Assembly (NCBI GenBank): GCA_039196965.1
Contig: JBCCUK010000002.1
Span: forward strand, 124,001 to 188,000
DNA length: 64,000 nucleotides
From: CALLCD01 sp039196965
GTDB lineage: Bacteria; Pseudomonadota; Alphaproteobacteria; Caulobacterales; Hyphomonadaceae
Reading direction: 5' to 3'
Below, one piece after another: positions 40,965 through 49,351 of the stretch (position 1 is its first letter; each line of letters begins with the position of its first letter). The position numbers and the translations under genes are program-made. The notes below the pieces were generated by a model. That model worked only from the letters and a program-made list of their open reading frames with translations, was not told the origin of the DNA and did no database searches.

Positions 40965-41428
40965 CTGACACATCTATCTATCAGGGCCTTGATCAGCTCG
41001 GGACACAAAGCGCGCAGCCAGCCTCGCCGGAAGAGGCCAAGCTGGAGCGCGTCCCCAATCCGCATCCGGATGATCTCTACTTGTCCCGTTTCACCGCGCC
41101 GGAATTCACTTCGATTTGCCCCGTGACGGGACAACCGGATTTCGCGCATCTTGTCATAGACTATGCACCGAAGGACTGGCTCGTAGAGTCGAAGAGCCTG
41201 AAGCTCTATCTCACGGCTTTTCGCAACCATGGAGCATTCCACGAAGATTGCACTGTGCGGATCGGCAAGGATCTGACGGAGCTTCTTGAGCCGCGATGGT
41301 TTCGCATTGCAGGTTATTGGTATCCGCGCGGCGGTATTCCCATTGATGTCTTCTGGCAAAGCGGAGAGCCGCCTAAGGGCCTTTGGCTGCCAGATACCGG
41401 CGTGCCTTCCTATCGCGGGCGAGGTTAA
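40961..41428 (+). CDS. queF: NADPH-dependent preQ0 reductase QueF
   Basis: Reduces 7-cyano-7-deazaguanine (preQ0) to preQ1 for queuosine tRNA modification. 155 residues, the short type. The catalytic Cys53 forms the thioimide in TSICPVTGQPDF with Asp60. ESKSLKLYLTAFRNHGAFHED is the QueF motif with NADPH contacts. It starts by ATGA overlap with the exchanger gene and is convergent with the esterase lipoprotein gene, overlapping it by four bases. Confidence 0.95.
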   Translation: MTDTSIYQGLDQLGTQSAQPASPEEAKLERVPNPHPDDLYLSRFTAPEFTSICPVTGQPDFAHLVIDYAPKDWLVESKSLKLYLTAFRNHGAFHEDCTVRIGKDLTELLEPRWFRIAGYWYPRGGIPIDVFWQSGEPPKGLWLPDTGVPSYRGRG

Positions 41429-42756
41429 GACTCAGCGTTCAGCAGAGGCTCTATTACCTGTTCAAACATGAAGGCCGCCGAGTCGCTGAAGATCTGTGTG
41501 AACTGTTCCGGCGAGAAACCGACATGGGTGAAGGCTCCCTCGACAAAGAAAAACTCGTTCGGCAAGCCGAGAGCATCATATCGCTCGGTAATCACGCAAC
41601 TGCCTGACAAGACCGGCATAATGGTCGGGAACTGGGTTGTTGTCTCGGTCCGGCAGGGCACGACAGGATCAAACTCCTCATGGGCCCCGTAAAAGGGAGG
41701 GTCGCCGATATCGATCGTGTCGAGATTGGTGATTGCGCCGGAAATCGACACGGCACCTTGCACCGCTGATGAGACGGAAGTGTTCGTGCTGCTATTGCCG
41801 AACAGGCCGCCATTATCGTCGAGAAAATTCTGAACATCAGGGGAGAGCAATGACACCTCGCTCTCATCCTGCGTATTGGCGAGGGCCGCGAGGATGGCCC
41901 CGGCTGAAAACCCGCTGACAAAGATCGCGTCGCTTCTCACGCCAAACTCATTGTCCGTGAGTGCGTCCTCGCGGAAAAAGCGCACGGCAGCATACATATC
42001 ATGCAAGGCCCGCAATACACCGATGGTGAGATCATCTTCCATCGTCGGGAGTGTCATGATCAATCGATAGTCAATCGTCGCGCCGACATAGCCGCGCTGA
42101 GCCCAGTCTCGGGCGATGGATTCCGCGCCCTGGCGGCTGCCCCCGACAAAGCCGCCGCCAAAGGCGGCGATTAACACGGGCCGGTTTGTCTCCGTGTCGC
42201 CGGTGCCTGTGAAAATATCCATGAAGAGCGGCAGTGTTGCGCCGCCGCCGAGGAGCCCCTCGCCAAACTGGACATCCCGGACCACGTCTACGCTGGAAAA
42301 GATCGTATCCCTGAAGCGCACACCGCTCGCAGTATCATCAACATCCGTTACCGTTACAGAGACTGTCTGGCTCGCCGTGCCGCCGTTGCCGTCAGAAGCG
42401 TCGATCGAAACAGTGTAGACATTATCGACATTCGTATCGGCCGGGTTTTCAAAGTCCGGTGCCGTGAGAAATGTCAAAACGCCTGATGCGGTATCTATTT
42501 CGAAGCTGCCAGCGTCTTCACCGCCGCTAATGGTAAAGGTGACTGTGTCGCCATCAGCATCGGTCGCTGTTGCGGTGATATTTGTTCCGGTGTCATTTTC
42601 GGGGGCCTCCGCCGCTCCGCTTGAAGTGAACACAGGCGCTGCATTTGTTTGAGTGGGCGGAGGTACAGGAGGTGGTTCCGGATCATCACTGTTAGAGCAG
42701 CCTGCCACCATAAAGAGGGCCATGCAGGCGCTCCAGCTCATCCTTTTTGCTGACAT
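41425..42756 (-). CDS. Cadherin-like / alpha-beta hydrolase lipoprotein
   Basis: 443 residues. The lipoprotein signal ends MVAGC (C20), then a Pro-rich spacer and one cadherin-like domain (about 40-140: FTSSGAAEAPENDTGT, ATATDADGDTVTFTISGGED, YTVSIDASDGNGGTA). The rest is an esterase/lipase fold: oxyanion loop AAFGGGFVGGS, nucleophile S284 in GFSAG, acid probably in HEEFDPVVP and His in FTHVGFS. It probably sits on the outer membrane and hydrolyses an ester; substrate unknown. The fusion of an adhesion-type domain to a hydrolase is the odd feature. It is convergent with queF. Confidence 0.85.
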   Translation of the reverse strand: MSAKRMSWSACMALFMVAGCSNSDDPEPPPVPPPTQTNAAPVFTSSGAAEAPENDTGTNITATATDADGDTVTFTISGGEDAGSFEIDTASGVLTFLTAPDFENPADTNVDNVYTVSIDASDGNGGTASQTVSVTVTDVDDTASGVRFRDTIFSSVDVVRDVQFGEGLLGGGATLPLFMDIFTGTGDTETNRPVLIAAFGGGFVGGSRQGAESIARDWAQRGYVGATIDYRLIMTLPTMEDDLTIGVLRALHDMYAAVRFFREDALTDNEFGVRSDAIFVSGFSAGAILAALANTQDESEVSLLSPDVQNFLDDNGGLFGNSSTNTSVSSAVQGAVSISGAITNLDTIDIGDPPFYGAHEEFDPVVPCRTETTTQFPTIMPVLSGSCVITERYDALGLPNEFFFVEGAFTHVGFSPEQFTQIFSDSAAFMFEQVIEPLLNAES

Positions 42757-42868
42757 GTGCAGCCTCCCTCAACCCAATACGTCATTGCCTTTATGTGAGG
42801 CATAGAAGACGATAAAGCGCTGCAGGGATCAAGACTGCCAAACGTTCATAGTATTGTTGTCAGAGAGC

Positions 42869-43300
42869 CTATCCCAGCAATCCAAAAAACGGCTTGGCCC
42901 GGCGATCCCGTCGCCATCTGCGGCGCAGCCTCCGATCGTTCGGGGCATCTTTTCGACCGCGAGGAATGTGGATGTCGTTCATCATGGGCTTTAGGCCCCG
43001 GATCAGGTCTTCTTCATATCGCGCCTGCTTTTCGCGATCGTCACATCGCAGAATATGGCGTTCCGTTGCGCCCCGGCGATGCCAAGCTTCCCGCCAGCGT
43101 TCATGACCGATAAGCCGGCTTTTAAAATTGGCAGCTTTGCCGACATAAAGCGGCTTTAGCCAGAATATAAAGGTGCGGCGGACAAAGACGTAAACGCCGC
43201 CACCATCCGGCAAGCCTTTGTCCGTAAGTGTGATGCGAAATCTGTAGGTTTTGCCCGTTTCCCCATGCCAGCGATGACGGCGAAAGATCATTAGAACCAC
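42869..43300 (-). CDS. GIY-YIG nuclease-like protein
   Basis: 143 residues, very rich in Arg. The core motifs are present in order: G35-V-Y37, Y52-V-G54, R62, glutamates E96/E97 (ARYEEDLI) and N108 in PMMND. This is the minimal GIY-YIG nuclease set. No DNA-binding module is attached apart from a basic C-terminal tail (RRLRRRWRRDRRAK). It is not the UvrC or SLX1 type (no zinc finger). Role unknown; relatives occur in repair and in mobile elements. The catalytic residues look intact. Confidence 0.7.
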   Translation of the reverse strand: MVLMIFRRHRWHGETGKTYRFRITLTDKGLPDGGGVYVFVRRTFIFWLKPLYVGKAANFKSRLIGHERWREAWHRRGATERHILRCDDREKQARYEEDLIRGLKPMMNDIHIPRGRKDAPNDRRLRRRWRRDRRAKPFFGLLG

Positions 43301-43608
43301 CTCATGGAGTTTAAACGGTTAATGTAGAGGAGTTTCGCGTTAAGCAGTTTACAAATCGCTAACGAAAAAGCAGCGTAAATCGCTAATTGAGATGGAACGG
43401 TGCGTACTTTTCGTTTTTGGGCAAGCCAGACAAATTCCTAAAAAGTCAAATTAATACATAGATTTGATGATAATAGTACTTATGGTACCATGTTACAAGA
43501 AAGTCATCCTTGCATTAATTCAATGTAAACGGCATAGCGGTATAAGGTATTCAGTCGCGATTAAGTCCACCTTTGTTCTCAGGCGGATGAGTAGGAGGGA
43601 AAAGAGGT
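43301..43608. other. 308-base AT-rich leader region of mreB
   Basis: Noticeably AT-rich between the GIY-YIG gene and mreB; it should contain the divergent promoters of both. A 10-base palindrome ATGGTACCAT lies at 43482-43491. The mreB ribosome site GGGAAAAGAGG ends just before ATG 43609. I see no RNA gene and no coding frame worth calling. Confidence 0.5.
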
Positions 43609-44649
43609 ATGATTGGCAGCCTTCTCGGCATCCTGTCCACGGACATGGCCATCGATCTCGGCACGGCGAATACGCTTGTCTATGTGAAAGGGCGCGGCGT
43701 CGTTCTCGATGAGCCATCCGTTGTGGCGTACATGACCCAGGGCGGTCGCAAGATGGTGTACGCCGTCGGCGACCAGGCGAAGTCCATGCTCGGCAAGACG
43801 CCGGTGAATATGGAAGCGATCCGGCCGATGCGCGATGGCGTTATTGCCGATTTCGAAGTCGCCGAAGAGATGATCAAGCACTTCATCAGGAAAGTGCATA
43901 ATCGCCGTGCTTTCGTCTCTCCGCTGATTATCATTTGCGTGCCGAGCTCCGCGACCAGCGTTGAGCGCCGCGCCATCCACCAGTCTGCGCTCGCTGCCGG
44001 TGCCCGCGAAGTTCAGCTTATCGAAGAGCCCATGGCAGCTGCGATAGGTGCGGGGCTGCCGATCGAGGATCCAGCAGGTTCTATGGTTGTCGACATTGGT
44101 GGCGGCACATCAGAGGTAGCTGTGCTGTCCCTGGGTGGCATCGTCTATTCTAGGTCCGTCCGTGTCGGTGGCGACAAGATGGACGAAGCGATCGTGAACT
44201 ATCTTCGCCGGGAAGAGCGTTTGCTGATTGGCGAAATGTCGGCGGAGCGCATCAAAAAAGAGATTGGTACGGCGAAATCTCCGGAGAAGGGGTCGGGCAT
44301 GACGCTGTCCGTCCGCGGTCGGGGAACCCTGGATGCTGTGCCGAAAGAGGCCGAGGTCAATGAGGCCATGGTGGCAGAAGCCCTACGTGAGCCGATCACA
44401 GAGATCGTAGATGCTGTGAAAATAGCTCTTGAAGCGATGCCGCCTGAGCTTGCTGCTGACATCGTCGATCGCGGTATTGTGTTGACAGGCGGCGGGGCGC
44501 TGTTGCGCAATCTTGATACAGTGATCCGTGAACAGGCGAAATTGCCCGTGATGATTGCCGATGACCCGCTGAAATGCGTGGTGAACGGATGCGGCGAAGT
44601 ATTGGAGAACTATTCCAAGATGAAAGGGGTTCTGTCCCCTGAAGTTTGA
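43609..44649 (+). CDS. mreB: Rod shape-determining protein MreB
   Basis: Actin-like filament protein that guides lateral wall synthesis. 346 residues. Phosphate-1 motif DLGTANTLVYVKGRG, the connecting region VCVPSS-like IICVPSSATSVERRA, phosphate-2 VVDIGGGTSEVAV and adenosine motif ILTGGGALLRNLD-like IVLTGGGALL are all visible. It leads the five-gene elongasome cluster; 101 bases separate it from mreC, where a small hairpin (CACGGG/CCCGTG at 44716-44733) precedes the mreC ribosome site. Confidence 0.97.
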   Translation: MIGSLLGILSTDMAIDLGTANTLVYVKGRGVVLDEPSVVAYMTQGGRKMVYAVGDQAKSMLGKTPVNMEAIRPMRDGVIADFEVAEEMIKHFIRKVHNRRAFVSPLIIICVPSSATSVERRAIHQSALAAGAREVQLIEEPMAAAIGAGLPIEDPAGSMVVDIGGGTSEVAVLSLGGIVYSRSVRVGGDKMDEAIVNYLRREERLLIGEMSAERIKKEIGTAKSPEKGSGMTLSVRGRGTLDAVPKEAEVNEAMVAEALREPITEIVDAVKIALEAMPPELAADIVDRGIVLTGGGALLRNLDTVIREQAKLPVMIADDPLKCVVNGCGEVLENYSKMKGVLSPEV

Positions 44650-44750
44650 CGAACAGTCTGAGGAAACGGCCTCTATCTTGCCTTGGTTTATGGTAATGTG
44701 GCCGCCTGTAAGACGCACGGGAGAAGCCCCGTGAAGGAGCGAACGCAGCA

Positions 44751-45638
44751 ATGGCGCGTCAGTCGAGGATAAGTTCGAAAAAACGGCCAATGCGCAGGCT
44801 GGGGCTTGCGATACTCTTTGCGGGCACTTTCGCCCTGGTTCTTTTGCAGACAGCCCCCCGTTTCTCAGCCGGCCTGAACCCTATTCGCACAACAACCAGT
44901 GACCAACTCGCCATTCGAAGCGGAACCGGCTGGGTTGCGAAACTAACTGGCCGTATTGCCCGTGACGAACGGATCGAGGAACTCGAAGCGGAGGTTCGTG
45001 ATCTTTCCCGCTGGAGATCGGCCGCGATTTCCATGGCGGAACGTCTCGAAACCTATGAGGAAATTCTCAATATGCAGGGTGAGCCTCCGGCGCGCGGGGT
45101 CACAGCCCGCATTGTGTCGGAGACAGGCGGTCCCTTTGCCGAGACCTTGCTGGCAAATGCCGGTCGCATCCAGGGTGTCGAAGAGGGCTTTATCGCCGTG
45201 AATGATGCTGGTCTCGTCGGCCGGGTTATCCAACTCGGTGAAAGATCCGCTCGCATTCTGATGGTTTCCGATTTCAACAGCCGCGTGCCGATTCTCGGTG
45301 AGGCCAGCGGTGTGCGCGGCATCATGCAGGGCGGGCGGGAGAAATCAGGCCTGATCGTCGATCGCCCAGAGCAGGATGCTTTCATTCCGGGTGAGCGTAT
45401 TCTCACATCCGGGGAAGGTGGCGTTTTCCCGCGCGGCGCGCTTGCCGGCATGGTTGAGCGCCGCAGTAACAATTGGCGTGTCATTTTTGCAATGCAAAAC
45501 GGGCAGGGCGGTTTCGTACGTCTGATACCGCCGGCGAGTATACCGACACCGGAAGACCAGCCTATTCTGGAATCCATAGAAACGGATACGACACCCATAG
45601 CCAGCTCGGCATCGGCAGTGAGGCTCGTGGGACAGTAA
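44751..45638 (+). CDS. mreC: Rod shape-determining protein MreC
   Basis: Bitopic inner-membrane protein whose periplasmic beta-domains activate PBP2-RodA. 295 residues: a short basic cytosolic tail, one membrane helix (LGLAILFAGTFALVLLQ), a coiled coil (ERIEELEAEVRDLSRWRSAA) and two beta barrels (VSETGGPFAETLLANAGRIQGV, GVRGIMQGGREKSGL, GVFPRGALAG). The start follows AAGGAG. The stop is immediately followed by mreD. Confidence 0.94.
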   Translation: MARQSRISSKKRPMRRLGLAILFAGTFALVLLQTAPRFSAGLNPIRTTTSDQLAIRSGTGWVAKLTGRIARDERIEELEAEVRDLSRWRSAAISMAERLETYEEILNMQGEPPARGVTARIVSETGGPFAETLLANAGRIQGVEEGFIAVNDAGLVGRVIQLGERSARILMVSDFNSRVPILGEASGVRGIMQGGREKSGLIVDRPEQDAFIPGERILTSGEGGVFPRGALAGMVERRSNNWRVIFAMQNGQGGFVRLIPPASIPTPEDQPILESIETDTTPIASSASAVRLVGQ

Positions 45639-46163
45639 ATGCCAAGTGCAAGCTCATATGCTGGACAGAAAACCGCATGGCAGCGGACCCACCCAAGCGC
45701 GCAACTGCTTGCGGGCGTAATGACAATAGCCATTGTCGGTCTGATCGGTCTGACCCGCAAGTCCATGTTCGGGATCGAATTGATCTGGCCTTATGCCGCG
45801 ATGTGGGGGGCGGTTGGATGGGCCTCTGCCGGCCTATCCCTGCGGCCTATGTTTATTCTCGCTGCTTTCGGCATCGCTCAGGATGTTAGCTTTAACGCCC
45901 CTCTTGGTTCCTATGTCCTCGTGAACCTCTCCGCCTATGCAGTGTCCTCGGCACTTCGAGAAATGTTCGATGTCGATAGTGATCCGGTTCGGGCATTCTT
46001 TGCCGCCGCCGCTGCCATGGGCGCAGGTACAGCCATGCTCTGGTTGCTCGCCAGCAGCACCGCCGATCAGGTCATTAGCATCGTACCATTGCTAACGGTC
46101 TACGCTGTGACATTGATACTATTTATTCCGGTGGCTGGCATATTCCGTCTCGGTGACCGGTAA
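45639..46163 (+). CDS. mreD: Rod shape-determining protein MreD
   Basis: 174 residues, about five membrane helices (LLAGVMTIAIVGLIGL, MFILAAFGIAQDVSF, VPLLTVYAVTLILFIPVAG). LAAFGIAQDVSFNAPLGSY matches the conserved MreD segment. The ATG begins on the base after the mreC stop codon, so the two are translationally coupled. It is part of the MreC-MreD-PBP2-RodA complex; sequence conservation of MreD is low, and context adds much of the certainty. Confidence 0.9.
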   Translation: MPSASSYAGQKTAWQRTHPSAQLLAGVMTIAIVGLIGLTRKSMFGIELIWPYAAMWGAVGWASAGLSLRPMFILAAFGIAQDVSFNAPLGSYVLVNLSAYAVSSALREMFDVDSDPVRAFFAAAAAMGAGTAMLWLLASSTADQVISIVPLLTVYAVTLILFIPVAGIFRLGDR

Positions 46164-46178
46164 GGAGCGCATCGGCAC

Positions 46179-48098
46179 ATGAAGATCCGTGATCTCGAAC
46201 TCGAATTTTCCCGCCGCACAATGGTTGCCGCTGGCGCTGGCGGTGTGGTCTGGGGCGGTCTGATTGCGCGCCTCTTTCAGCTGCAGGTTCTCGAAGGTGA
46301 GCGATATGCGAGCCTCGCTGCCGAGAACCGCGTCAAGCTGGAACTCGCGCCGCCCCAGCGCGGACGGATACTTGACCGGTTCGGCATAGAGCTCGCTTCT
46401 CACCGTGCCGCTGGCCGGGTCACCATGACCCGTGAACGGGTTGATGATGTCCATTCGGTTCTGACCCGAATTGGAGAACTGATTGAGATCTCTCCGGAGC
46501 GCCGAAAAAGGGTTCTGCGCGATCTCGCCCGCCAACCGAGTTTTGTGCCTGCCGTGGTCGCCGACGAGCTGACCTACGAAGATTTTGCCCGCATGAATGT
46601 TCATGCTGCGAGTCTGGCCGGTGTCGAGGTCGAGATGGCGTCAACGCGATCCTATCCCCGCGGTAGGGATTTCGCCCATGTCCTCGGTTACGTTGCCCGA
46701 GCAAGTGAGCGAGATCTGGAGCGCCTCACTGAGGGAGCCACGCTTTCGGAGCGCGAACTGGTTCGTCGTCTCTTCAAGCATCCCGATATGCGCACCGGGC
46801 GATCAGGCATTGAGTACACAGCTGAAGAATGGCTGCGCGGAACCGTGGGGCGCCGCCGTGTCGTGACCAATGCAGCTGGCCGGATTATCGAAGAATTGCC
46901 GAGCGATGATCTCGCGCCGGTAGCGGGCCGGGACGTGTCCGTGACCATCGATGCCGAATTACAAAGGGCAGCCATAGATCGCTTTCAGGACGAGTCCGGG
47001 GCGGCGGTCGTTCTGGACATCGATAGCGGTGACGTGCTCGCGCTGGTTTCGACACCTGCATACGATCCCAATGAGTTTGTAAACGGGATCAGCCAGGCCG
47101 ACTACGACATTCTACGGGGCAATGACCGTGCGCCGCTCTATCACAAGGCATATGATGGGCTGTATCCGCCGGGCTCCACCTTCAAGATGGTGACCGCTGC
47201 AGCGGCGCTTGAAGCGGGCGTCATTGATCCCAGCGAGAGAATATACTGCAATCAGCAATACTGGTTCGGAAACCGGACCTGGCATTGCTGGAAAAAAGGC
47301 GGACACGGCTCGGTTGATATGCATGGGGCCATCAAGGGTTCCTGCGACGTCTATTTCTATGAAATTGCCCGCCGTGTCGGCATTGAGAAGCTCGCCGAGA
47401 CCTCTCGCAAATTCGGTTTCGGTCACCGCTGGGAACTTGGCATGACGGGCGGCCGGTCCGGCGTCGTGCCGAACGATGCCTGGAAGCGCGCGACATTTGG
47501 TGAGCAGTGGTATGAAGGGGAGACCCTGAACATCGGCATCGGTCAGGGTTATCTGAATTCATCACCGCTCCACTTGGCTGTTATGTGCGCGCGCATCGCT
47601 GCCGAGGGCCGGGTGATTGCTCCCAATCTGGTCGGCGACGGACCTGACCTGGGCTCGCGCGACATTGTTGATGCGCCACTCGACGCAGAGATGATGCAGC
47701 GTATGAAAGCCGGAATGTTTGGTGTGACATCGGAATGGGGCGGCACGGCTAGATCTTCAGGCGATCTCGGCCTTGGCGGCCCGCGTCTCGCAGGCAAGAC
47801 GGGAACGGCGCAGGTCAGACGGATCACTGCGGCAGAGCGCCGATCCGGTGTCCTTAAGGGTGATCAGATCGATCGCAAGCTGCGGGATCACGCGCTCTTC
47901 GTTGCCTATGCCCCGGCGGACAATCCGAAATATGCCGCAGCGGTGGTGGTGGAGCACGGCGAAGGCGGAAGCCGGGCCGCAGCCCCCGTCGCGCGGGATA
48001 TTCTCGCCCATGCCATTCGCACCGACAGCGGGCGCGCGCCATCCTACCGCCGAACGGCCAGCACATCAGGTTCGCCCGCGAGCCGGGGTACGCCGTGA
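46179..48098 (+). CDS. mrdA: Penicillin-binding protein 2 (elongasome transpeptidase)
   Basis: 639 residues. A single N-terminal membrane helix (about 14-35) is followed by the pedestal domain (GRILDRFGIELASHRAAG) and the class B transpeptidase domain. Active-site motifs are S333-T-F-K336 (PPGSTFKM), S388-C-D390 and K540-T-G542 (AGKTGTAQV). FYEIARRVGIEKLAETSRKFGFG is typical of PBP2. It cross-links new lateral-wall glycan made by RodA, whose GTG start overlaps this stop codon. Confidence 0.96.
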   Translation: MKIRDLELEFSRRTMVAAGAGGVVWGGLIARLFQLQVLEGERYASLAAENRVKLELAPPQRGRILDRFGIELASHRAAGRVTMTRERVDDVHSVLTRIGELIEISPERRKRVLRDLARQPSFVPAVVADELTYEDFARMNVHAASLAGVEVEMASTRSYPRGRDFAHVLGYVARASERDLERLTEGATLSERELVRRLFKHPDMRTGRSGIEYTAEEWLRGTVGRRRVVTNAAGRIIEELPSDDLAPVAGRDVSVTIDAELQRAAIDRFQDESGAAVVLDIDSGDVLALVSTPAYDPNEFVNGISQADYDILRGNDRAPLYHKAYDGLYPPGSTFKMVTAAAALEAGVIDPSERIYCNQQYWFGNRTWHCWKKGGHGSVDMHGAIKGSCDVYFYEIARRVGIEKLAETSRKFGFGHRWELGMTGGRSGVVPNDAWKRATFGEQWYEGETLNIGIGQGYLNSSPLHLAVMCARIAAEGRVIAPNLVGDGPDLGSRDIVDAPLDAEMMQRMKAGMFGVTSEWGGTARSSGDLGLGGPRLAGKTGTAQVRRITAAERRSGVLKGDQIDRKLRDHALFVAYAPADNPKYAAAVVVEHGEGGSRAAAPVARDILAHAIRTDSGRAPSYRRTASTSGSPASRGTP

Positions 48099-49255
48099 CC
48101 TGGACAGGAGAATTACGATCCGGCCCCAGCCGTGCGCGGCGTTTTGGCAGGCAGACCAATTTTGACAAGATCGCCCGGATGCCGTGGGGGTTCGTAGCTT
48201 TAATCACTGGCCTCGCCTTGTTCGGCACGGCGATGCTGTATTCGTCGACCATCACCAACCCGGAAAACGCTGGTTTGCCGAGCCAGCATTTCACTCGCTT
48301 CCTTGCTGCCTTTGCCATCATGATGGTCGCCGCCCTGGTGCCACTCAGGGTTTGGCTTGCGGCTGCGCTCCCGGCTTATCTTGTATCCTTTGTGCTCCTG
48401 CTGGGCGTCGAGTTTTTTGGATCGTCCGGAGGCGGAGCGGAACGCTGGCTGCAGATCGGCCCGGTCCGAGGTCAACCGTCCGAGCTTATGAAGCTCGCCC
48501 TTACCCTCGCACTGGCAGGCTATTATCACCGGCGGCTGAAGGATACGTCGGGCGGGTTCTGGGTACATGTCCCGGCCATTGCCCTGATCCTTGCCCCAGC
48601 TTTTCTGATCCTGCGTCAGCCGGATCTTGGTACGGCGCTGACCGTAGTCGCGTCGGGGCTCGTCATTGTTTACTTCGCTGGCCTGTTCTGGCGTATTATC
48701 ATGCTCGTTGGTATTGGTGGTATCATTGGCGCGCCGTTCGCCTATTTCTATGTTCTGAAAGACTATCAGCGCGCCCGGGTGGAAACCTTGTGGAATCCGA
48801 GCGCAGATCCCCTCGGCGCGGGGTACCAGTCTGAACAGGCGAAGATCGCCATCGGCTCCGGCGGGTGGGATGGCAAGGGCTTCACCCAGGGCACCCAGAG
48901 CCAGCTGGACTTCATTCCAGCGCAGCATACCGATTTCATCTTCACCGTCCTTGCAGAAGAGTTCGGGTTTCTCGGCTCGGCGACACTTCTTCTTATCTGG
49001 GGCGCGGTGATTGTCTGGGGCTTTGTCATCGCCATGCGCAGCCACAATCAGTTTGGCCGGTTTGCCGCCATTGGTGCCGTCTCGACCATTGCCTTCTATG
49101 TTGCCTTCAATATCGGCATGGTGGCCGGGCTGCTCCCCGTTGTGGGGATACCGCTCCCGCTCATCTCCTTTGGCGGCACGGCTATGCTTACGGTCATGGC
49201 GGGCTTCGGACTCATTTTGTCAGTGCATATTCACCGAGAGAACAAACTGGCCTGA
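48095..49255 (+). CDS. rodA: Peptidoglycan polymerase RodA (SEDS family)
   Basis: Glycosyltransferase partner of PBP2. 386 residues, ten membrane helices; conserved blocks are GGGAERWLQIGPVRGQPSELMK, FILRQPDLGTAL, and QTDFIFTVLAEEFGF-like HTDFIFTVLAEEFGFLG with the catalytic Asp region preceding it, ending LPLISFGGTAML. Translation starts at GTG 48095, overlapping the mrdA stop (GTGA). It is the last gene of the elongasome cluster. Confidence 0.96.
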   Translation: MTWTGELRSGPSRARRFGRQTNFDKIARMPWGFVALITGLALFGTAMLYSSTITNPENAGLPSQHFTRFLAAFAIMMVAALVPLRVWLAAALPAYLVSFVLLLGVEFFGSSGGGAERWLQIGPVRGQPSELMKLALTLALAGYYHRRLKDTSGGFWVHVPAIALILAPAFLILRQPDLGTALTVVASGLVIVYFAGLFWRIIMLVGIGGIIGAPFAYFYVLKDYQRARVETLWNPSADPLGAGYQSEQAKIAIGSGGWDGKGFTQGTQSQLDFIPAQHTDFIFTVLAEEFGFLGSATLLLIWGAVIVWGFVIAMRSHNQFGRFAAIGAVSTIAFYVAFNIGMVAGLLPVVGIPLPLISFGGTAMLTVMAGFGLILSVHIHRENKLA

Positions 49256-49351
49256 CGCGCAATATTGCTCCTCACTGCGCTGCTCTCGTTGACGTTTCTT
49301 GCCCCATCACTAGTGTCGCGCGCAACAAAATGCTCGTGGGAGGCTCGCTAG

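Noticed and set aside
48200..49045. 281-codon minus-strand frame opposite rodA
   Set aside because: Charged, motif-free shadow of a conserved membrane protein gene.
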